From positions 1 to 52,015 of the IMG/VR virus record IMGVR_UViG_3300028920_000088: 52,015 nt of DNA. One strand, written 5' to 3'. Positions 18,117 to 26,361 of the stretch are shown piece after piece. The notes beneath the pieces were generated by a model. That model was not told the DNA's origin, ran no database searches, and saw nothing but the letters and a program-made list of their open reading frames with translations. The number at the start of each line of letters is the position of its first letter. Within the stretch, counting starts at the first letter, position 1. The stretch comes from a virus. The position numbers and the translations under genes are program-made.

Positions 18117-19120
18117 ACGAATTCATTAAGGAAAGAAAGAGTTACGATGCATACCCCCTCAGTCAATCGAGCATAGCTTGTGCGTTGGGGTGTGAGAGGA
18201 ACTGGTTCTTCCGGTACCGATGGCACCTCAAGCCGAAAGATAGGGAGTTCAGGAAGGCGGCAGACCTCGGTACGATCTACCACCTGATGATGAAGAAGGG
18301 CCCGACCAAATTGGAGGAAGTCTTGAAATGGGTCAAGGATAGACAGGCTGTCCTCATGGAAGAGGTTGATGAGTTCGGGGGGTACAGCGACGAGGTTGTC
18401 AAGCATGTGAACGACCTTACCGACATGTATAATCGTGCGAAATGTATGGCAGAACTGTTCTGGGAAAAGTTCCCCCGTGGGGAGGATAGAGAGACCCTGT
18501 TCCGAGAGCAGTACTTGGAGATGGACGATCTGTGTGGGACTATCGATGAAGTAGAACACAAAATCAGCACAAACACCATCAGCATCAGGGATACTAAGAC
18601 TACGACGCGAGAGCTGAAGGCTGTCGTTACAGGATATCGGTTCGGGATTCAAGCTAGATTGTACCGCCTGCTGGTCGATGACTGGGCCGCAAAGAATGGG
18701 CATAAGAGCCCCTCCGGATTCATACTGGATGTGGTACGGATGCCCAATATTAAACTGTGTGGCACAGACGTAAAGAAAGCCAACAAACTTCACATCACTC
18801 CTGCGGAGGCCTATAAGATGAGGGTCCTTGAATGGTACGAGGACAACGGGATAGCAGCTATGAACTGTGTAGCTATGCCGTTTGAGGAGCCTATCATGAC
18901 CGACGAGTTGGATAGGGTGCTGGAAACCGTGCGAGACATGGCTAATCGTGAGCCTGATCCAAGAAACTATAGTAGGGACATGAGCCGACGTTGTTGCTAT
19001 AAATTTAATAAGCAGTGTCCCTTTCATAGTCTTTGTGATATGGATATTAGCTTATGGCCAGCCGAGCTGCATCGTGAATACACAACATATGAAAAGGTGG
19101 AGAAAGGAGTGCTTTCATGA
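18113..19120 (+). CDS. RecB/AddB-like PD-(D/E)XK nuclease with Fe-S cysteines
   Basis: A 335-aa protein. The start is GTG 18113, overlapping the preceding TGA, with AAAGGAG 6 nt upstream. The nuclease core is seen as GTIDEVE (D145), IRDTKT (D160, K162) and QARLY (Q180), which is the RecB-family motif order. One cysteine pair near residue 23-27 and a cluster at the C-terminus (CCYKFNKQCPFHSLC) match the 4Fe-4S arrangement of AddB and Cas4 nucleases. It probably resects DNA ends for recombination with the nearby annealing-type ATPase and SSB-like protein. Confidence 0.85.
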   Translation: MNEFIKERKSYDAYPLSQSSIACALGCERNWFFRYRWHLKPKDREFRKAADLGTIYHLMMKKGPTKLEEVLKWVKDRQAVLMEEVDEFGGYSDEVVKHVNDLTDMYNRAKCMAELFWEKFPRGEDRETLFREQYLEMDDLCGTIDEVEHKISTNTISIRDTKTTTRELKAVVTGYRFGIQARLYRLLVDDWAAKNGHKSPSGFILDVVRMPNIKLCGTDVKKANKLHITPAEAYKMRVLEWYEDNGIAAMNCVAMPFEEPIMTDELDRVLETVRDMANREPDPRNYSRDMSRRCCYKFNKQCPFHSLCDMDISLWPAELHREYTTYEKVEKGVLS

Positions 19121-19200
19121 TATATACGTAAATGGGGCTAAAATTTTTAATTCAGCGTTTTCGGCAATGTTAATTAACTGTCTAACTAAAGGAGGTGATT

Positions 19201-19353
19201 ATGGCAGATGACCTGAAGTGGGTGGACGAAGATTTTTCTAACGTGTATTCAGAGCTATCAGATCTATATGATATGTTTAACTCCTTATTGGAGAGAGTAG
19301 AGAAATTAGAAAGGTTACATGATGAAAAATTGGAATGTAAGTCGAGCGACTAA
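19201..19353 (+). CDS. Small acidic coiled-coil protein (50 aa)
   Basis: A 50-aa ORF with a near-perfect ribosome site, AAAGGAGGTG, ending 3-4 nt before the ATG, which is why I accept it. The product is acidic with a heptad-like helix (LYDMFNSLLERVEKLERLH). It overlaps the following lipoprotein-like gene by 35 bp. Role unknown; a small accessory to the next membrane protein is possible. Confidence 0.7.
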   Translation: MADDLKWVDEDFSNVYSELSDLYDMFNSLLERVEKLERLHDEKLECKSSD

Positions 19354-19882
19354 ACTGAAATATGTAGTTATAGGGGCTATCGCCGGTTCCTTATTGACAC
19401 TGATGGGCCTGGCCTTCGTGGGGTGTGAGTCCTACAATCCGGCAGATGTCCGCTTCAATCAAGGTACCGCCACCCAGATGCAGGGAGTAGTCGAGAAGAT
19501 CGACGAAGAGTATAATAGGACGATGCCTGACGTGAAGGCGGTAGTAGATGAGGTTGCCTCGGAACAATACTCCGAGAACGAGGATGAAGGCCTGAATAAC
19601 CTGATACAAGCCATAAGGGCTGGTAATAGAGCTTCGGCTCCGTGGAATCCTTATGCCCCGGTGATAGAGGTCGTTATGCTGGCCGCGTCGTCGTTTGCTG
19701 CCTTGTTCTTCAGGAAGAAAGCATCGGTAGCTGAGACGAAGTATACAGCCCATAAGGTGGGAGTAGAGAAGTTCCGCAACCAGTTGGAGGCTGTGCCGCC
19801 TACTGAGACTACCTCGCTTGCTGCGGTCCGATCAGACCTGTATAAGGCTATAGGCGACGAGAGAACAGCCAGAGGCATCTAA
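19319..19882 (+). CDS. Predicted lipoprotein with second membrane segment
   Basis: A 187-aa protein. N-terminal basic residues, a hydrophobic segment (YVVIGAIAGSLLTLMGLAFV) and the lipobox-like FVGC predict lipid attachment at about Cys36. A second hydrophobic segment, VIEVVMLAASSFAALFF, lies near residues 115-131, followed by a charged helical tail. A lipoprotein N-terminus plus a later membrane span recalls single-protein spanins or holin-associated proteins in lysis, but unimolecular spanins usually end at the membrane span, so this is only one option. Confidence 0.6.
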   Translation: MMKNWNVSRATKLKYVVIGAIAGSLLTLMGLAFVGCESYNPADVRFNQGTATQMQGVVEKIDEEYNRTMPDVKAVVDEVASEQYSENEDEGLNNLIQAIRAGNRASAPWNPYAPVIEVVMLAASSFAALFFRKKASVAETKYTAHKVGVEKFRNQLEAVPPTETTSLAAVRSDLYKAIGDERTARGI

Positions 19883-19912
19883 GTACTTATTGCGTTGAAA
19901 GGAGATTACCAC

Positions 19913-20800
19913 ATGCCCCCCATTACTACATTACAGCCCAATAGCTTGCCAGCCGACTGGAAGAAGCTCGGTGCAGAGACCGGGTACCATCCAAAAGAGG
20001 CTAAGGACTTGCGGCTATGGGTAGCCGGGCTGACCGGGGAAGGAAAAAGTACGTTCACTAGGTCGATACCGGACACCTTGACGTTGGACTTCGGAGACGA
20101 GACTGGAGGTGTGTTTGAGCCTAGAGGTCCCCGTATCAACATAGAGAACTACAAACATTTTGAAGATGTCATAGAGAAACTGGTTACAGACGGGTCCAAC
20201 GGAAAACATTGGATGCACCGCGTTGTGTTCGACAATGTAGACGACTGGGCAAATATGATTATTAACGTGCTTGAAATAGAGAAAGGAGTGGAAGATATAA
20301 CAGACTTCGGCCACAAGGGCAAGGGTTACTCCCTGATCCGTAACAGATGTTGGGGCTCAATCCAGAGACTGTCAGAGGCTGGGTACATATGGTCATGTAC
20401 TGCCAACCTTATTGAGAAGCAGCAGGCTATGGGTAAGACCACTACTACTGTCATCCGTCCTGTTGTATTCCCTGGGTTTGCTTCCATGTTTGGAAGACGG
20501 GCAGACTACAAGCTGGCCATCTACTCCACCCCCAAGGTGATTAAGAAGACCAAAAAAGTAAAGCTGCCTAACGGGATGGAGATCGACCAGACTATAGGGG
20601 AAGAGACTACGACCATCTATTACTGTAACTGCCGATCAACTAATCTCCGTGAAGCCAAGTCCAGAGGAGTTCCTGGGATGCAGGAGACGTTCGAGTTGCC
20701 CTTGGTTGATGGATGGAAAGTATTCGAGAAGTTCTACAATGAGGCTAGGGACGCGGCCCTCGCCAACGGTAATAGTAATGCAAGTACAAAGGAGAATTAA
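19913..20800 (+). CDS. Sak4-like phage RecA-fold ATPase
   Basis: A 295-aa protein. Walker A is GLTGEGKST (residues 39-47) and a Walker B-like strand is RVVFDNVDD. Overall organisation matches the short phage ATP-binding proteins (AAA_24/Sak4 group) that promote single-strand annealing. ATG 19913 follows AAAGGAG by 8 nt. The next gene, an SSB-like protein, starts one base after its stop; Sak4-type ATPases are often coded next to a cognate single-strand binding protein. Together with the RecB-like nuclease it would form a recombination module. Confidence 0.75.
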   Translation: MPPITTLQPNSLPADWKKLGAETGYHPKEAKDLRLWVAGLTGEGKSTFTRSIPDTLTLDFGDETGGVFEPRGPRINIENYKHFEDVIEKLVTDGSNGKHWMHRVVFDNVDDWANMIINVLEIEKGVEDITDFGHKGKGYSLIRNRCWGSIQRLSEAGYIWSCTANLIEKQQAMGKTTTTVIRPVVFPGFASMFGRRADYKLAIYSTPKVIKKTKKVKLPNGMEIDQTIGEETTTIYYCNCRSTNLREAKSRGVPGMQETFELPLVDGWKVFEKFYNEARDAALANGNSNASTKEN

Positions 20801-20801
20801 T

Positions 20802-21287
20802 ATGGCAGAGAAAGAAAACCCGATGGAATTTATATCGGCATTGGCAGCATACCAGGAGGAGTTCGATCAAGCAGAGGTGTTTGATAATTGGTACCCTCCT
20901 GACAATAATTATACTGTCTCCATCACAGGCGTAAAGAAGGGCGTCACTGAGAAGGACGGAGAGCCTTTCGTGTGGTGGAAAGTAATGGCTGTAGCCCATG
21001 CCGACGATCCCGAAGTAAACAACAGGGATTTCCAAATGGCATTCTTCAGTCGAAAGACCTTCGGCATGATGAAGGGCTTCGTCCACCAGATTACTCAGAA
21101 TACCGAGAAGCGACCAATCGAAGAGTATGATAGGGACTTGGAGAATAGTGTCGGTACGATCTGCGAAGTTCGTGTTCACAGGGAGAAGAGCACGAAGACA
21201 GGTAAGATGTTTACAGCAGTAGACCTCGTCAAGGTCATCAAGATGCCTGGAGACGAGACCCCTACTACTGAGGAAGCTGCTGCGTAA
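20802..21287 (+). CDS. SSB-like protein, partner of the Sak4-like ATPase
   Basis: A 161-aa protein with a beta-rich core (NYTVSITGVKKGVTEKDGEPFVWWKV) of OB-fold type, a basic segment near residue 130 and an acidic C-terminal tail (DETPTTEEAAA) as in many single-strand binding proteins. The layout resembles phage DUF669-type proteins. Ribosome site AAAGGAG. Placement one base after a Sak4-like ATPase supports a single-strand DNA-binding role; the family call is by pattern only. Confidence 0.6.
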   Translation: MAEKENPMEFISALAAYQEEFDQAEVFDNWYPPDNNYTVSITGVKKGVTEKDGEPFVWWKVMAVAHADDPEVNNRDFQMAFFSRKTFGMMKGFVHQITQNTEKRPIEEYDRDLENSVGTICEVRVHREKSTKTGKMFTAVDLVKVIKMPGDETPTTEEAAA

Positions 21288-21354
21288 CGATACATGTTAA
21301 TGGTTTTTGGGTGAGGGGGAGTTATGGGCTCCCCCCATCCGGCTAGGAGTAAGC

Positions 21355-21816
21355 ATGAGAAACTTGATATTAGTGATAGCTATATGTTTTCTTAGTGGAT
21401 GTGCAATAGGAAAAGTTGAGGGGATTTCGGCCTCCGCAGGGAGTTTTGAAAGAGGGTTGTGGTTCGATCATGATAAGCAGCAGTACCAGCCTCATGGATG
21501 GGGTATCAAGTGTGATATTGTAGCAGGACATATGATTAGACCGGTGCCTAAGTTTTGGAAGAAAGATCAGAATCCGTGGAAAGGAGATGAACCGTGGTTT
21601 GTTATCAGACTACCTATGTGTGGTCCGTTTGTAAGTGTTGCAGCAGGCCGTATTGGCGTCTATGCGGGATTGAAGACGTTTCGGGTGGAAGACCGACATC
21701 GAGTACCGGAGCGGTACGGACTCTGGATGCGAGAGAAAGAATTCCCGCCGTCACCGGAGGATACTATGTGTTACCTGCAACTGAGCGGGTCGATTAGACG
21801 GACGAGGTGGAAATGA
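21355..21816 (+). CDS. Small predicted lipoprotein
   Basis: A 153-aa protein beginning MRNLILVIAICFLSGCAIG: a short signal peptide with a clean lipobox LSGC, so lipid attachment at Cys16 is expected. The mature part is beta-prone with several Trp and Pro residues. ATG 21355 has TAGGAG upstream. An exact dispersed motif (21429-21440) encodes Ser-Ala-Ser-Ala-Gly just after the signal. It could act at the envelope (superinfection exclusion, or the outer-membrane half of a lysis pair), but there is no specific evidence. Confidence 0.7.
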   Translation: MRNLILVIAICFLSGCAIGKVEGISASAGSFERGLWFDHDKQQYQPHGWGIKCDIVAGHMIRPVPKFWKKDQNPWKGDEPWFVIRLPMCGPFVSVAAGRIGVYAGLKTFRVEDRHRVPERYGLWMREKEFPPSPEDTMCYLQLSGSIRRTRWK

Positions 21817-22250
21817 TCGATTGTAAAGTGTGGGATCATGTTTATGGTGGAGGTAAGTATTATAGGATGTATCGAGTTTTCGGACGGGGAAGAAGTGTAA
21901 ACGTACAGAAGATTCAATTTGCAGGTCTCGTAGGAGACCCCCCTCGGCCAGTATTGACATTTGGGAGGCCCAAGGACATAGATACGGTACTGGCTATAGA
22001 TTTACTGAAAACGACTATCGCAGGAGAGCGTGTCAAGTGGCTGGATGCAGTCAAGGCCTATAGGCTCGGGACTGGTATGAAATACTATATTCCTGGCAGC
22101 TTGATACCCTTCATTGGGGAACCTCCGAAGTACGCATACTTGTGTATGGTACAAACCTGCATTGGAGCAGTAGGGTTGCCCTCGTTAGTCCTCGATACAG
22201 AAGGGAAATACCCTCTATCATGGAAAAAATCTCCCCCCTCAAAACTGTAA
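21813..22250 (+). CDS. Unknown 145-aa protein
   Basis: Starts at ATG 21813, overlapping the lipoprotein stop by 4 bp (ATGA), with a GAGGTGG ribosome site. Soluble, basic and beta-prone, with no recognised motif. Its 3' end overlaps the likely start of the AAA+ ATPase by about 30 bp, so the three genes are probably co-translated. Confidence 0.6.
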   Translation: MIDCKVWDHVYGGGKYYRMYRVFGRGRSVNVQKIQFAGLVGDPPRPVLTFGRPKDIDTVLAIDLLKTTIAGERVKWLDAVKAYRLGTGMKYYIPGSLIPFIGEPPKYAYLCMVQTCIGAVGLPSLVLDTEGKYPLSWKKSPPSKL

Positions 22251-23413
22251 AGAATAAGTTCCAAGACATCCTTCAATTCACCGACGATGATAAGTGGCTA
22301 TTTGACATTGTGCCAAGTATCATGTTGGCTACTATGCACGAGAATATGATGTCCCCCATCTGGATGTATATTATAGGGCCTCCAGGAAGTGGAAAAACAG
22401 AATCAATCTCCCCTTATAGTGTGCTACCTAATACCATGTTTGTCAGTACTATGACCGAGAATACATTGGCTAGTGGGTATAGGGACGATAAAAAGAAAGA
22501 AGACCCCTCTTTACTGCTCAAACTAGACAAAAAAGTCTTGGTTGTAAAAGATATTAGCTGTCTTATCAATGACAGTAAGGAGAAGGTTACGAAAATCTGG
22601 GGCGACCTTCGAGATGCCTACGACGGATGTTTCTCTAAAAGTTCTGGCACCCAAGGTCTTGTAGAATATAAAGCCCGATTCGGATGTATCATGTGTGCAA
22701 CTGGCTCAATAGATACCTTCAATGAGTCACACCAGCAGTTGGGTGAACGGTTCCTTGCGTTCCGTATACATCGTAGGATTATGACTGTAAGAGAAGCATC
22801 AAAGTATGCTCATCGAATATTCAAATCCATAAAGAACAAAGCTGCTTGGAGAAAGGAACTTGAAACAGTCGTCTATGACCAGGTAATTAACGCATATAAC
22901 TGGCTCAAGAAGAATCCTGGACTACCGGACGTAGCAACTAAGTATGAGAACGAAATTTGCGACCTTTCAGCTATAGTAGCCATACTTAGGACCTCGCCTA
23001 TAGGCTTTAAGGCAGAGCAACCGGAACTACCTTCACGACTAATGTTGCAACTAACTGGATTGGGGCAGGCCCATGCCCTTATCGATGGAAGAACAGAATG
23101 GAACGATGAGGATACTGCCCTTATCAAGAGAGTGGCTTTGGATACCTTCCCTATCGACAAACGTAGACTTCTGCAAGTACTGTACAGACGCGGGAAGAAT
23201 CGACCATTTTCCAATCTCAGATACCTGACAACTTCGAGTAAGATGGACGATACTAATGTCTCCAAGACTCTAATGCAGTGGGATTACCTAAAGGCCGTTG
23301 AGCCTGACAAGAACGAGGAGGGAAAGGTTGTAGGTTACAAGTTAAGCAAAGAAATGTATGATATCCTAGATGAAATACAGTTTTTCACAGGGGATCATAT
23401 GCCACCCAAATAG
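22220..23413 (+). CDS. AAA+ P-loop ATPase, helicase or loader candidate
   Basis: A 397-aa protein. Walker A GPPGSGKT is at residues 53-60, a Walker B-like strand KVLVVKDIS near residues 99-107, and an arginine-containing sensor region (GERFLAFRIHRR) near residue 183. The C-terminal third is helical with a winged-helix-like end. The start is uncertain: ATG 22220 is preferred because an upstream GTG at 22142 would overlap the previous gene deeply. No other replicative helicase is visible, so it may unwind DNA or load a host helicase; this is inference. Confidence 0.7.
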   Translation: MEKISPLKTVKNKFQDILQFTDDDKWLFDIVPSIMLATMHENMMSPIWMYIIGPPGSGKTESISPYSVLPNTMFVSTMTENTLASGYRDDKKKEDPSLLLKLDKKVLVVKDISCLINDSKEKVTKIWGDLRDAYDGCFSKSSGTQGLVEYKARFGCIMCATGSIDTFNESHQQLGERFLAFRIHRRIMTVREASKYAHRIFKSIKNKAAWRKELETVVYDQVINAYNWLKKNPGLPDVATKYENEICDLSAIVAILRTSPIGFKAEQPELPSRLMLQLTGLGQAHALIDGRTEWNDEDTALIKRVALDTFPIDKRRLLQVLYRRGKNRPFSNLRYLTTSSKMDDTNVSKTLMQWDYLKAVEPDKNEEGKVVGYKLSKEMYDILDEIQFFTGDHMPPK

Positions 23414-23429
23414 CAGAAAGGAAAGAAGA

Positions 23430-23897
23430 ATGATAGTGGACATCTCAAATCTGGTTAACAATTATGAACGTCAAGTAAGTAAGTTAATGGATCATAAACG
23501 AACGCAGGTGCCATTACATGTACTACATGCAGTATTGGCCCTTAATTCAGAGGCTGGAGAGCTAGCTAACGCCTACATAAGGCACCTCGGGTATAACGAG
23601 ATGCTCGACATAGACAACGTATATGAAGAGCTAGGAGACCTCCTATTCTTTATTACCTACTTAGCAAATTATTATGGAGGCTCTTTGGATCGTTTGATTG
23701 TTGCCAACTCTGCGAAGCTGAAGAAACGATACCCACACGGATATTGGACCCCTAAGGCCGCAAAGGAGCGTGCCGATAAGGCCTCCGCAGGGGGTGAGTC
23801 ATCGCCAGAGCCAGCCTCCGATTTAGACCATTTGATGTCCTTTGTTATTTCTGACCTGTTTCCGTCGATACGAAGGGAGATTGAAAATGGAAAGTAA
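23430..23897 (+). CDS. MazG-like NTP pyrophosphohydrolase
   Basis: A 155-aa protein. The metal-binding signature of all-alpha NTP pyrophosphatases is present: ALNSEAGELANA near residues 36-47, then VYEELGDLLFFI near residues 63-74. Such enzymes hydrolyse (d)NTPs to monophosphates, balancing pools or lowering (p)ppGpp during infection. ATG 23430 follows AAAGGAAAG. A dispersed motif (23780-23791) encodes Lys-Ala-Ser-Ala-Gly in a disordered Ser/Pro/Glu-rich linker near the C-terminus, where an insertion would be tolerated. Confidence 0.8.
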   Translation: MIVDISNLVNNYERQVSKLMDHKRTQVPLHVLHAVLALNSEAGELANAYIRHLGYNEMLDIDNVYEELGDLLFFITYLANYYGGSLDRLIVANSAKLKKRYPHGYWTPKAAKERADKASAGGESSPEPASDLDHLMSFVISDLFPSIRREIENGK

Positions 23898-24531
23898 GAA
23901 GAAAGCGATTATTGCAACGTGGGGCGGGGGCAGTTTCGACTGCCTCAACCCTTCCCCCGACGACGTGGATATTGAGGACATAGCCAAATCGTTAAGTTGC
24001 ATCTGTCGCTATACTGGACACGTAAATGGATTCTACTCGGTGGCACAACATAGTGTACTGATGTCTAGGGTTCCGGAATTCGATAATAATGGGACATGTC
24101 TACAACGGCTCCTCCACGACTCTGCGGAGGCCTATATTGGGGATATCCATAGTCCACTAAAGAGTCACTTATGCCTGATTCATAACCATGGTACTCTTAT
24201 TCAGAGAACTAAGGCGTGGAGACAACCGTCGGTGGAAACGAAGATTTTGAAGGCTATCGGGGAAAAATTTGGAGTAGATATTGTAGGGGGGCTCGATGCC
24301 GTAAAGGAAGCGGACAACCGCATGATGGCTACCGAAGTACGGGACCTGATAAGTGAGAAGGGCCAAAAGTTATTCGGTCCGTGGTTGGAAGGGTTCCCCC
24401 CGTTGCCTCATCTTATAATCCAACCGTGGACGTGGCAAGAAAGTTACAGGGAATTTCTGTACACCTACAATATACTGAAAGGATTGGAAAATGAACACAA
24501 GCATAAGAATGAAGAAAGAGTTGTGGCCTAA
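23887..24531 (+). CDS. HD-domain phosphohydrolase (YfbR-like)
   Basis: A 214-aa protein. Metal ligands typical of HD phosphohydrolases are visible: H55 (SVAQHSV), H77-D78 (LLHDSAEAYIGD) and a later Asp near residue 139 (KEADNRMM). The pattern is like 5'-deoxynucleotidase YfbR and similar phage enzymes that dephosphorylate deoxynucleotides. It overlaps the MazG gene by 11 bp and shares its nucleotide-pool context. A near copy of the dispersed motif (24121-24132) encodes Ser-Ala-Glu-Ala directly at the HD motif. Confidence 0.8.
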   Translation: MESKKKAIIATWGGGSFDCLNPSPDDVDIEDIAKSLSCICRYTGHVNGFYSVAQHSVLMSRVPEFDNNGTCLQRLLHDSAEAYIGDIHSPLKSHLCLIHNHGTLIQRTKAWRQPSVETKILKAIGEKFGVDIVGGLDAVKEADNRMMATEVRDLISEKGQKLFGPWLEGFPPLPHLIIQPWTWQESYREFLYTYNILKGLENEHKHKNEERVVA

Positions 24532-24832
24532 ATTCGCTAAGGCCTGTGAATCGCAATGGAATTGTGGCGGAGATCGATATAGGCTGTCCGAGGACAAGGA
24601 GTTTACGGATTTAGTTTGCGAGGCAGCCGGAAATGAGTGGATCGCCGGGAACATAATCAAGTATGTTGGAGAGACCATTAATACGGAACCCAAGCCGGAA
24701 GTGAACTTCTTCAAGATAGCAGTGTATGCGTTCATCTGGTGGCTAAAAGAACAGGAGAACCTAACCCGAAGAGATAAAGGGGAGGAATATATCCATGCAG
24801 AAGCCGAAGAAGACAGTCCTAGCTGTAGGTGA
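24491..24832 (+). CDS. Small protein with DUF3310-like segment
   Basis: A 113-aa protein. The segment EWIAGNIIKYVGE followed by NFFKIAVYAFIWWLKEQ resembles the helical core of phage DUF3310 proteins, sometimes called nucleotide kinase-like, though the match is partial. It overlaps the HD gene by 41 bp and the phosphoesterase gene by 38 bp. Likely part of the nucleotide-metabolism cluster. Confidence 0.55.
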   Translation: MNTSIRMKKELWPKFAKACESQWNCGGDRYRLSEDKEFTDLVCEAAGNEWIAGNIIKYVGETINTEPKPEVNFFKIAVYAFIWWLKEQENLTRRDKGEEYIHAEAEEDSPSCR

Positions 24833-25490
24833 TATACATGCTCCAGTGGATCACCCGAAATATCTCAAGTTCTGTAAAGACCTGTATGATGAGTATGATT
24901 GTAATGAGGTAGTGTTGATTGGCGACGTGGTTGATTGGCACGCTATCTCCTTTCATACCAAGCATCCAGAATGTCCGGGGCCCAGAGATGAATATCTGCT
25001 TGCAAAAAAGAGAATACGAAAGTGGCATACTGCATTCCCAAAAGCTAAGGTTTGTATCGGGAACCACGACGCTCGACCAATGCGGCTCGCGGAACCCCAA
25101 GGAATACCAGAAGAGTTCCTCAAGGACTACAATACTCTTTGGGGGACTCCTGGTTGGGAATGGGACTATGAATTCATCATCGACGGTGTATACTATTTCC
25201 ATGGAACTGCCCGTGGTGGTGTACACCCAGCGTACAACGCTATGAAAGATATGCTGATGTCGGTGGTGATGGGACATGTCCATACGGCTGCTGGAATCAA
25301 GTGGTTGGCAAATCCACAACAAAGGACGTTCGGTATGGATGTCGGATGCGGTATTGATATTGAAGCCTTTCAGTTCGCATACGGCAAACATATGAGGAAG
25401 CGTCCAATTCTGGCGGCTGGTATAGTCAAGAAAGGTATTCCGTACCACGAGATAATGCCTATGTCTTTGGGGGAAAGGTATCACAAATGA
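24795..25490 (+). CDS. Calcineurin-like metallophosphoesterase
   Basis: A 231-aa protein with all five metal-binding blocks: GDIH (12-15), GDVVD (43-47), GNHD (89-92), a central His region (YYFHGTARGG) and GHVH (160-163). The fold is the calcineurin-like phosphoesterase family; phage members dephosphorylate nucleic acid ends, nucleotides or proteins, and the substrate here cannot be read. It starts inside the end of the preceding gene with a GGGGAGG site nearby, and its stop overlaps the next ATG. Confidence 0.9.
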   Translation: MQKPKKTVLAVGDIHAPVDHPKYLKFCKDLYDEYDCNEVVLIGDVVDWHAISFHTKHPECPGPRDEYLLAKKRIRKWHTAFPKAKVCIGNHDARPMRLAEPQGIPEEFLKDYNTLWGTPGWEWDYEFIIDGVYYFHGTARGGVHPAYNAMKDMLMSVVMGHVHTAAGIKWLANPQQRTFGMDVGCGIDIEAFQFAYGKHMRKRPILAAGIVKKGIPYHEIMPMSLGERYHK

Positions 25491-25708
25491 TAGAAACAAT
25501 ATTTTCAATAGTGGGGACCCTCTCCCTCTTTACCGGATTGGCCCTGATAGCACATAAGAAAGCTGCTGGTCATGTATTCATGATGTTTACAGCGTCTACC
25601 TACTGTGGAATCATGATAGCGAACGACCTCCCGCTCCTAGCGGCTAAGGACGCAATCTGCGGGTTAATAGCCGTATATTCGTATTTCAAATGGAGCATAA
25701 TCGGCTAG
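25487..25708 (+). CDS. Small membrane protein
   Basis: A 73-aa protein with two or three hydrophobic segments (TIFSIVGTLSLFTGLALIA; VFMMFTASTYCGIMIA; AICGLIAVYSYF). It resembles half of a PnuC-type transporter, but size and sequence also fit a holin-like protein. The ATG overlaps the phosphoesterase stop by 4 bp. It is the last gene before a strong terminator. Confidence 0.65.
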   Translation: MIETIFSIVGTLSLFTGLALIAHKKAAGHVFMMFTASTYCGIMIANDLPLLAAKDAICGLIAVYSYFKWSIIG

Positions 25709-25736
25709 ATTAAATCGACGTTTAACCCTTTCTGGC

Positions 25737-25773
25737 ACCCTCGGTATGGGTAATTCCTGCCGGGGGTTTTTTT
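25737..25773 (+). terminator. Intrinsic terminator of the replication operon
   Basis: ACCCTCGG (25737-25744) pairs with CCGGGGGT (25760-25767) in an 8-bp stem with one G-U pair and a 15-nt loop, followed by seven T residues. It sits 28 bp after the last gene of the operon. An exact inverted copy of the dispersed motif begins 5 bp after it. Confidence 0.85.
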
Positions 25774-25777
25774 ATTT

Positions 25778-25789
25778 CCTGCGGAGGCC
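25778..25789 (-). repeat. Dispersed motif, intergenic copy after terminator
   Basis: Exact inverted copy 5 bp after the terminator at 25737-25773 and adjoining a 23-bp direct repeat. Confidence 0.95.
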
Positions 25790-25812
25790 AAGCGAGTGAA
25801 ATTTCAACCATT
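25790..25812 (+). repeat. 23-bp direct repeat, copy 1
   Basis: Begins AAGCGAGTGA and ends CCATT, and matches 34615-34637 at 21 of 23 positions. Both copies lie directly beside a dispersed 12-bp motif (here 25778-25789), and both regions carry GTGACTCAAGA further downstream (25861 and 34685). Confidence 0.7.
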
Positions 25813-25869
25813 AGGCCCGAAAAATTTGGCTTGCGAGTTTGGCGTCACCACGGGGGGTCGTGACTCAAG

Positions 25870-25929
25870 AAAAAGTTTCAAAAAAATTCAAAAAAAATTC
25901 TCGACGTCTGGATCGCCTCGCGATACAAT
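25870..25929 (+). promoter_or_regulatory. Promoter of the accessory operon with phased A tracts
   Basis: TCGACG at 25901-25906, 17-bp spacer, TACAAT at 25924-25929. A tracts begin at 25870, 25880 and 25890, exactly 10 bp apart, just upstream of the -35 box. This repeats the architecture of the replication promoter at 12806 with the opposite strand base. It would transcribe the operon that includes the ubiquitin-like cassette. Confidence 0.7.
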
Positions 25930-26004
25930 GCCATCGGCGAATCGCCCCTATGGGCTGGTGATAAGAGTCCAGGATATATATTATTTACAGAAAGGAAGAA
26001 GATT

Positions 26005-26337
26005 ATGTCCAATAAAGTCCAATCCATACAAGAAGCAGTACAAAAAGCCACACAGAAGGCACAGTATGCGGCACAGAAAGCATGGAATGCAGCATGGGAA
26101 GCACGGAAAGTCTCAGAGGAAGCATTGAAAGTATGTGAAGCCTTAGAGAAAGCATGGGAAGAATGGGAAGTTTCAGATGAAGTATGGAAAGAATGGGAAA
26201 TCACAGATGAAGTATGGGAAGCATGTGACGCCTTAGAAGAAGCACAGGAATCATGTGGAGACTTAGAGGAAGCATGGAAAGCGGTACGGACAGTAGCACA
26301 GAAAGTATGTGAAGTACATAAAGCAACAAACAACTAG
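26005..26337 (+). CDS. Trp-rich decapeptide-repeat helical protein
   Basis: A 110-aa protein, first gene behind the bent promoter at 25901, with ribosome site AAAGGAAGAAG. From about residue 31 it is built of roughly seven tandem 10-residue units: WEARKVSEEA, LKVCEALEKA, WEEWEVSDEV, WKEWEITDEV, WEACDALEEA, QESCGDLEEA, WKAVRTVAQK. The DNA shows the same 30-bp period. It is predicted to be wholly helical and acidic, with Trp at unit starts and four Cys residues. I know no family like it. A leading position in an early operon suggests a host-interaction protein, which is inference. Confidence 0.7.
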   Translation: MSNKVQSIQEAVQKATQKAQYAAQKAWNAAWEARKVSEEALKVCEALEKAWEEWEVSDEVWKEWEITDEVWEACDALEEAQESCGDLEEAWKAVRTVAQKVCEVHKATNN

Positions 26338-26361
26338 TTACAACTAATCAAGGTGGTGTCT

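Noticed and set aside
18020-19027. 335-aa ORF on the - strand
   Set aside because: Entirely antisense to the RecB-like nuclease, whose motifs are clear; it is a shadow of codon bias.
24819-25508. 229-aa ORF on the - strand
   Set aside because: Antisense to the metallophosphoesterase, whose five motifs are intact.
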